The notes under the pieces were generated by a model. The model worked only from the letters and a program-made list of their open reading frames with translations, did no database searches and was not told the DNA's origin. Shown here piece after piece: positions 57,960 to 64,000 of a stretch of DNA of 64,000 nucleotides (positions within the stretch are counted from its first letter, which is position 1; every line of letters starts with the position of its first letter). Position numbers and translations under genes: made by a program. Source of the DNA: Cephalotus follicularis (lineage: Eukaryota; Streptophyta; Magnoliopsida; Oxalidales; Cephalotaceae); contig BDDD01000924.1 in assembly GCA_001972305.1 (NCBI GenBank), positions 62,001 through 126,000 on the forward strand, read 5' to 3'.

Positions 57960-58510
57960 GACGTCGATGTCTTTCCTCAACGCGTCGATGTCCATTGCCC
58001 CAAAAGCGTCGAGGTTCATTCCCAAAGTCACGGCTTGAAACAGCACGAATGCGTCGATGTCTTTCTGTAGGCGTCGATGCCTACGAACCAAAACCCTTAC
58101 GCGTCGATGTTCATCACAACGCATCGACGTTTAAGGTAGGAACCTTAACACGTCCTCGCGTTAGGTACGAGACCTGATGCATGGCAACCACAAACGTTGA
58201 TGCCTTCCATAGACGTCGATGCTTAAGTGGTACCAGAAGGTGTCACCACAACCAAACTCCATTTCAAAGAAGAATCCATCCTCCATTCATGCATACACTT
58301 CCCAGATACACAACTTATGGCGTAACACGCACCATAGGTTATCCATATGTATAACCAAATCATCAACCCATCAGAGTCCACAAGTGCAGAAGCAAACATT
58401 GTAGTTCTACAAATGTTTGAAATAGACATCGACGCTTAACTAAGACGTCGACGTTTATTGCCTTATCGCATAAAGACATCGATGCTTATCGCAAAAGCAT
58501 CGACGTTCAA
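57960..58510 (-). repeat. GTCGATG palindrome array 2 of S4
   Basis: About thirteen units, many with the form GACGTCGATGTC or GCGTCGATG(T/C)C. The GTCGATGTC form is particular to this LTR. Inside the putative intron. Confidence 0.78.
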
Positions 58511-59261
58511 GAGCCCAAAACACTGTCTCTTCCATACAATAACCAACCAGGGGCACAAAATCCAATTGTACATGCAGTCTAACATGGAGAATTCGTCATG
58601 CATACATAACCCACTTAACCAGACGTTCATATCATCAAACAAACATCCAAACCAACGTCAAAACAGGCATGCAATTCATGCATTTTATTCATGGCAAGAC
58701 ATTAGCTTGAACTCAAAAGTGCACATATATTTCCCCTACCTCTGGTTTCAAGTTAGAAACCTTGAAAGTCAACCTCTTTGTGTTCCAAGGGTTGATCACA
58801 GTAGCTCCAAGGTTGCCCCGTTGCTCTAAGCCTCCAGCTCCAAGTTTCCAAAAGCTCCCCTGGTCCAGTAATGGCAGAACTCCTCACTCACTATTTCTTT
58901 CTCTCCTTGTTAACACTCAGGTGTTTAACCAGTCAAGCAAGGAAGATAGGGCATTTATGCTGGAGAACTCTCTCCCTTCTTTACTATTCCCATTTCCTGC
59001 ATTTGCAGGTTCCATTTCCCCATTCCTTCTCTCCCCGATTTCTTCTCTCTTTTTGATCTTTTCCTCTCTATTTTCTGCATTTGCAGGTGAGGATGTGTGC
59101 CCTTTGCATGCACAAGGTTGAGGACACGTTCTGTTGCATGCCTGGTAACATTCCAACATGCGCAACACGTTGCATCTGGTGCCTGCAAGGCCTTGGATTT
59201 CCCCTTCCTTTGCACGTTATTCTGTCAGTTCATAAAGTGACTGATATCCTTTGGAAACACG

Positions 59262-59410
59262 TTGACGTCTTTACTTAGACGTCGATGTCTTTTCCTCTTT
59301 GTATTAGGGCATCGATGCCTTCGTATGCTTTGATGTGCATGTGCATGCATTTACGTGCGCCCTTCGCGCCCATAGGTGTCGACGTCTTTACAAAGATGTC
59401 GATGCGTTTA
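59262..59410 (-). repeat. GTCGATG palindrome array 1 of S4
   Basis: Five units (GACGTCGATGTCTT near 59279, GCATCGATGCC near 59309, GTGTCGACGTC and GATGTCGATGC near 59377-59403) near the LTR start, same flavour as array 2. Confidence 0.75.
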
Positions 59411-61143
59411 GTCCAAAACTGCACCGTTTTGCCTCTAATTGCACCTTTTAGAATTTCTTTAACATCTCCATCATTCCTCCTCCCAAGATCTAACTCTTTA
59501 CATTTGGAAAGCATCATTCAAGTCAAAATTTATGCCATTCTCATTAACTTAATAATAATATTTCAATAAAATTGAAATATTACATCGTGCAAAATCTCGG
59601 GCGTTACAAAGACTTATTCTCTTCCCTATGGCCGGCCATGAGGTTGATTCTAATCCAAGGAATGGCTTGGTTTCATGTGCAAGACTTTGACCAAGTCAAC
59701 CATGAAAATCAACCAAGTTAACTTAGTTACATTAAAGTAACTAGTTAGTCACACTAATATGACTAAACCTCCAATTGGGGCCATGCCCTAGCATCGCAAA
59801 GCTAGGGTTTGGCCCAATTGGTCTTCCTCTCCATGAAAAGTCAACTTTTCACAAATGACCAAAATACCCCTCGACCCAGAATGACCTATTTATGGTGTAG
59901 CTCGATTTCACTTCCTTGGAAATGAATAAAGCCTAGCAAAATAAATATTCATAGGGCCAAGTAGCACCTCCCAGGTGCTATCCTCTTACTCAATGACATG
60001 TGCCCCATACATATCAACATGATCCAAAAACAGTAGGGACCCGGAAGCCCGGTTGAACCTCGGTATGACTATAAGTTTCCCAGAACACCCCGGAGTTCTG
60101 GTACGACCACTTTAATAGTCCCCGACTATTAAAATGACCCCGCTGTGATTCCTTATCACCCCCCGGATCCATGGTATCACCCATGTCTATCAGTCATTAT
60201 CCGGTAAACCAGTACTTTATCCAGTCAACGGCATATGTGTCAAGTATCCTACGTCATACTTAGCTCCGACCGCGACCTAGGGTTTGGAATAATGTCACCC
60301 CCAGATAAAGCCAAGATAACTATAAATTCATGTACGCAAACTATCCTGGAAAACCCTATTCCAGTCTGCCTATACCTGGTCAAGAATTTTAAGTCTGCAA
60401 CGGACATAAATAATATAGAGCCGATCACCCTCTTACGGGTGTGACGATTCCTTATTGCGAACTCCCCCATACATCTCAATGAAGTTTTCACAAGACCCAA
60501 AGACAACCCTTTTTCCAGCACATGGCTAGTGTTGGGGAAGGTGAAAATCAAAGTCAAGCAGTTGCAACACAATGCATGCCAGTCGCTCAGCTCTAAGGAC
60601 ACAACGTAGCTCCATGAATGGTCTACTAGTCACCATAAACTATACACTACCGATACTATAGGAATCCTATTGACATAGGTAAGACTTTCCAAATAGGTTT
60701 CCTATGGTGGGTCTGTTCAGTGACATGCTCCTTGCATGCACCCCGCATCATCTTTAGGGTAAACCCAAATGGCAACGAGATGATCCATCCTCCACTAAAC
60801 CCGGGAGCAACCATAATACGCCAAGTCTTTTCGGTTCAACTATTGCCCATAAAGTGAACCTATGACTTGGAACGTTTTGTCAGAAGGGAGTAAGGATCTT
60901 ATTCTCATAACCTCTCAGGCATGAGATCTAACCCTTTTGTGACAGGGCACTATATGTGTACTCGAATGACATGGTGATCATCCGATCCATTTAAGATGGT
61001 TTGGGATAATACATATAGTATGGTTTGCCATTGTTAAATTAAATATCCACATAAAATAAAGTGAATGTAGATAATATAAATAGAAAGTGTTTGTACAAGC
61101 TGAATACCACAACGTGGCATGCAGGGACACCCCCACTCCAACA

Positions 61144-61736
61144 ATCTCCTACTTGGCCCTTCAAGCCATGAAAACCTATAGCCTAAGCCCATCGAGCTTC
61201 GGTGTCGCTCGAGTACTGTACTGCTCATGGCTTTGGTCGGTGGGTCTGCCAAATTTGCCTCTGAGGTAACTCTCCCTAAATTGATGTCTCCTATTTCTAT
61301 GACCTCTCTGATCAGGTGATATCGACGCTGTATATGCTTAGAGCGGTGGTGAAACCTGGGTTCCTTGGCTTGTGCAACAGCCCCATCATTGTCACAGTAC
61401 ACCACAACTGGAAGTGTGATGGTTGGAACAACATCGAGTTCCACAATGAACTTTTGCATCCAAACTTCTTCCTTTACAGCATCTGAGGCAGCTACATATT
61501 CTGGTTCTATGGTGGAGTTCGTAGTAGTTTCCTACTTGGAACTCCTCCAGCTGACAGCACCTCCATTTAGCATGAATACAAATCCTGAAACTGACTTGTG
61601 ATCATCCGGATCACTCTTGAAACTAGAGTCTGTAAAGCCCTGAAGTCTCAATACACTGTCCTCTCCATATGTCAAAAAAGTACCCTGAGTCCTCCTCAGG
61701 TACTTTAAAATTGCTTTGACAATATCCCAATGTTTC
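61144..61736 (-). pseudogene. Copia-2 RNase H (C-terminal end of pol)
   Basis: On the minus strand: HWDIVKAILKYLRRTQGTF at the upper end, FTDSSFKSDPDDHKSVSGFVF, AVSWRSSK followed by a stop, EYVAASDAVKEEVW, then YCDNDGAVAQAKEPRFHHRSKHIQ and EANLADPPTKAM, the classic Ty1/copia RNase H and pol end. One stop near 61533 and loss of the second Gly in FVFMLNGGAVSW mark decay. Element G cuts it at 61737. Confidence 0.88.
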
Positions 61737-61874
61737 TGTAACGCCCGAAATTTTCACGTATTGTAATTTAGCAATGTAAATGTACTTTATTTGTGCGATT
61801 AATAAAATGAGTGTCAATTTCGATATTAAGTCAATTATGTACTTAGAAACGTAATTACTTGGTAAGTTTACTGG

Positions 61875-62035
61875 AGGCAGTCGACTGGCACAGAAGACCA
61901 GCCGACTGGATGGCTGCGTGTCGAAACAGTCGACTGGTGGGATGAACCAGTCGACTGGCAAATTGTCGTGACACTTGGCAACAGACTGCCAGGCGAACAA
62001 CCGACTGTCAGGGAAAGGCAGTCGACTGGATCGTA
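61875..62035 (+). repeat. CAGTCGACTG array in element G LTR
   Basis: Seven units, five of them exact or nearly exact CAGTCGACTGG, within 150-300 bp of the LTR start. Confidence 0.8.
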
Positions 62036-62872
62036 CTCTGTTTCATTTGCATGTGACGAGATCACATGCAGCCATTAATAAGGCATCTTGCAGGCGCCAT
62101 CTGATGATAAATTAAACGTATTGAGCATGCACCACCACGCCAGGACCTGAAAGGACAGAGGGGAAGAGAAACAATGACAAGTGTGTGTGCATGCAAGTGT
62201 TAATGGGAGAGAATGGCTCTTAGTGCCATGCAAAAACGAGTTGAGGGTCAGAAGTCTGCATAAAACGTCTCCCCTCACTGCTCTCGTGCAGATACTGAAA
62301 GACCAAAGAACCAGAGATATTGAGAGTGAGATAGTGAGAAATTGAGTGAGGAAGTGGTGAGAATTGAGAGGATTCCTCATTGTCAAGCTTGGAGCTCGGT
62401 TGGAACCTACTGGACTGTCCTTGGAGCTTCTGGGAGGCACAAAGACACTGGAAAGGAGACACAGGAGGTGGACTTCTGATTTTTAACTTGAAATCAAAGG
62501 TAGGGGAAATAGTAGAGAAATCTATGCATGCATTTTGAGTTTAAGAAAAATGATATTATAAATGAACGGTATGGTTGTTTGGCTGTGGATTTCTTTGTTA
62601 ATGTTTTGGTTAATGTTGATAAATAACCTTACATGTGCACTGAGTTTTGGATGGAGTTTTGGTTGGTTTTCATGCAATGCCATGTTTGGATGTCATTTGA
62701 ATTATGATGAAAACGGAGAATAATGCATGAACTACTGTGAACATGCACATATTTTTATATGTACATACGAAGATATAATTATTGTGAAAATTACATGTCA
62801 TACTGCATCACTATGCATTCATTCATGATACGCATTGCCTTGACCTTGAATTGTATACATAAACTTTTCTAC

Positions 62873-62897
62873 TTAGCCGAGTGAGGACAAAGGCTAA
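62873..62897 (+). promoter_or_regulatory. Acceptor hairpin, element G
   Basis: TTAGCC/GGCTAA perfect, CTAACCCCCTAC next, acceptor GTAACAG|ATTGATGGAGTGG (AG ends 62913). Confidence 0.65.
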
Positions 62898-63118
62898 CCC
62901 CCTACTGTAACAGATTGATGGAGTGGGTTTTGATATGGAGCACATAAGGAGGCATAAGGAGAAGACTAAGCTATTTCTCTTATTTTTATGTACTGGATTA
63001 CTGAAGAATAATTATGTAACTGGATTATTGTAACGTGGGTTATTGGATATCCTGTACTGTATTATCACGCTCCGTTTGGGCGATCAACTATGCTGTTGGG
63101 TTTGTATAAACCTTGTGG

Positions 63119-63146
63119 GTATCACGTAGTATGGGATGCGTGATAC
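63119..63146 (+). promoter_or_regulatory. Invariant-loop hairpin, element G
   Basis: GTATCACG/CGTGATAC, 8 bp perfect, loop TAGTATGGGATG. About 145 bp before the primer site. Confidence 0.75.
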
Positions 63147-63291
63147 ATATTTCTTTCAACTTATATCATGTTATTGCTTCCGCTACTGAAGGTTTTTGTT
63201 TAATACGTTTATCGCACGAGCTGAATTATATTGTGTTGATTGGCTTACCGTTTTAATGTTGTCTTAATATGGGAACGGGGTGTGACAACAG

Positions 63292-63303
63292 TGGTATCAG
63301 AGC
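63292..63303 (+). promoter_or_regulatory. Primer-binding site of element G
   Basis: TGGTATCAGAGC, exact, four bases after the LTR end. Confidence 0.9.
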
Positions 63304-63398
63304 ATATTCCATATATGCTTAGCTAGGATATTTTCCTTGGCAATCAATAGATTGTTTCCTAATGTCGTGACTAACCGTCATCCTTCTTATAGGAACGA

Positions 63399-64000
63399 AT
63401 GGACCGAAGGAAGGCACGTACTAGGGCTAGAACGGCTGGAACCAATACCCCTGAGGGAATGAATATGCCGCAAGGAGTGAATGTCCCCGAAGATGATAGG
63501 GACCCGATGGCCTGGATTGCGGACTACTTCCAGCAACAGATGGCCTTTAATATGGCAAATACGGAGGAGATGCGACAGTACTACGCGCAAGCTCGACCGC
63601 AACATAGAGCTCCCGATCACTGCCCGGGGGAGGATGGTAGTCCGTTTGGAAGGGACATCGAAAGGTTTATGAGACAGAATCCACCTAGTTTCCGAGGAGA
63701 ACTTCATGCTACGATTGCTGAAAGATGGCTTCAAGACTTGGAGAAGATTTTTGAAATGATGGACTGTACCGACACTCAGGAGCTGAAGTTTGCTGTGTAC
63801 CGTCTATGGGGAGAGGCCACTCACTGGTGGGAGATGGTCAAAGAGAAGTGGGAGTTAGTTGGACTCGATGCTACATGGGAGAGATTCCAGACAGAGTTCC
63901 TCAATTCCTATGTACCCCGGATTGAGCAGGAACGGAGGGAGACAGAGCTTCTTGAGTTACGTCAAGGGGAGATGACTGTGGCCGAGTACCACGCCAGGTT
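63399..64000 (+). CDS. Element G gag polyprotein, N-terminal part, open to window edge
   Basis: The ATG at 63399 follows the same TTATAGGAACNAATGGAC context as in E and opens a frame of 200 codons with no stop before the sequence ends. The product begins with a basic stretch (MDRRKARTRARTAG), then DPMAWIADYFQQQMAFNMAN and the Ty3/gypsy gag domain with LWGEATHWWEMVKEKW (about residues 130-146) and ERRETELLELRQGEMTVAEYHARF at the edge. It would form the particle core around element RNA. E carries the same protein with two frameshifts and a TAG, and F only a remnant, so G is the most intact copy here. Whether its pol is intact lies outside the window. Confidence 0.9.
   Translation, partial: MDRRKARTRARTAGTNTPEGMNMPQGVNVPEDDRDPMAWIADYFQQQMAFNMANTEEMRQYYAQARPQHRAPDHCPGEDGSPFGRDIERFMRQNPPSFRGELHATIAERWLQDLEKIFEMMDCTDTQELKFAVYRLWGEATHWWEMVKEKWELVGLDATWERFQTEFLNSYVPRIEQERRETELLELRQGEMTVAEYHAR

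Larger units (their letters stand above)
56623..59608 (-). mobile_element. Solo LTR S4 in the LTR of Copia-2
   Basis: On the minus strand it starts TGTAACGCCCGAG at 59608 and ends GGGGTGTGACA at 56623 (2986 bp), flanked by AAGAC (56618-56622, 59609-59613). Related to the LTRs of E and G. Holds arrays at 59262-59410 and 57960-58510, donor-like AGAG|GTAGGGGA at 58739, a tandem block at 57340-57600, and both conserved hairpins. Confidence 0.92.
55723..61143 (-). mobile_element. Copia-2 3' LTR, split by S4
   Basis: On the minus strand it begins TGTTGGAGTGGG at 61143, directly after a polypurine-like GGCCAAGTAGGAGAT, and ends ...GGTTCCAACA at 55723; TGTTGG/CCAACA are terminal inverted repeats of the Ty1/copia type. 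Without S4 and its duplication it is about 2430 bp. The 117-codon minus frame at 60249-60602 lies within it and has no recognisable motif. Confidence 0.82.
61737..63287 (+). mobile_element. Element G 5' LTR
   Basis: 1551 bp, TGTAACGCCCG...GGGGTGTGACA, the shortest LTR of its superfamily here. Preceded by GTTTC (61732-61736), the expected duplication. CAGTCGACTG units at 61875-62035, donor-like AAAG|GTAGGGGA at 62500, acceptor at 62913, giving a putative intron of only 414 nt without a second array. Confidence 0.9.

Noticed and set aside
60249-60602. 117-codon minus-strand frame
   Set aside because: It lies in the Copia-2 LTR, has no recognisable motif and its homologous segment in Copia-1 is not open.
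63292-63303. tRNA gene fragment
   Set aside because: TGGTATCAGAGC is the primer-binding site complementary to a tRNA end; no cloverleaf follows.

Overview
The window is plant nuclear DNA built almost entirely from LTR retrotransposons inserted into one another. Evidence for a plant: Ty3/gypsy gag-pol remnants with a chromodomain-like tail, Ty1/copia remnants, primer-binding sites matching initiator tRNA-Met (TGGTATCAGAGC), and 5-bp target-site duplications (TSDs). I found no host gene, rRNA gene or tRNA gene. The species cannot be named from sequence alone; the number and size of LTRs (1.5-3.4 kb) suggest a large, repeat-rich flowering-plant genome.

Layout, left to right. Element A (+, 1-7890) is a decayed gypsy element starting inside its 5' LTR, with solo LTR S1 (3860-6673, TSD GGCGG) in its integrase. 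Its 3' end is fused tail-to-tail to element B (-, 7891-23651). Element C (+, 12664-21327, TSD TCAAA) sits in the leader of B; it is nonautonomous, and its 5' LTR holds solo LTR S2 (14919-17472, TSD AGACG). B itself lies in the integrase of Copia-1 (-, 23652-26407, continuing at 53443-55722).

Element D (+, 26408-53437, TSD CACAT) lies in the leader of Copia-1 and belongs to the same family as A. D contains element E (+, 31517-44390), whose integrase carries solo LTR S3 (-, 37553-40666, TSD GTTTG). The 3' LTR of D contains element F (+, 46219-53191). Copia-2 (-, 55723-61736) is inserted in the LTR of Copia-1; its own LTR carries solo LTR S4 (-, 56623-59608, TSD AAGAC). Element G (+, 61737-end) interrupts the Copia-2 RNase H and has an intact gag open to the window edge.

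Every gag-pol except that of G is broken by stops, frameshifts, deletions or lost catalytic residues. The LTRs are the interesting part. Seven LTRs from several families share (1) a hairpin with an invariant 12-nt loop and a stem that varies by compensatory changes, (2) a conserved splice donor and acceptor, the acceptor branch site lying in a second hairpin, and (3) arrays of short palindromes with a GTCGAC core. Within one LTR the two arrays share the same palindrome flavour. Together these suggest a modular, RNA-structured, spliced LTR leader kept under selection.
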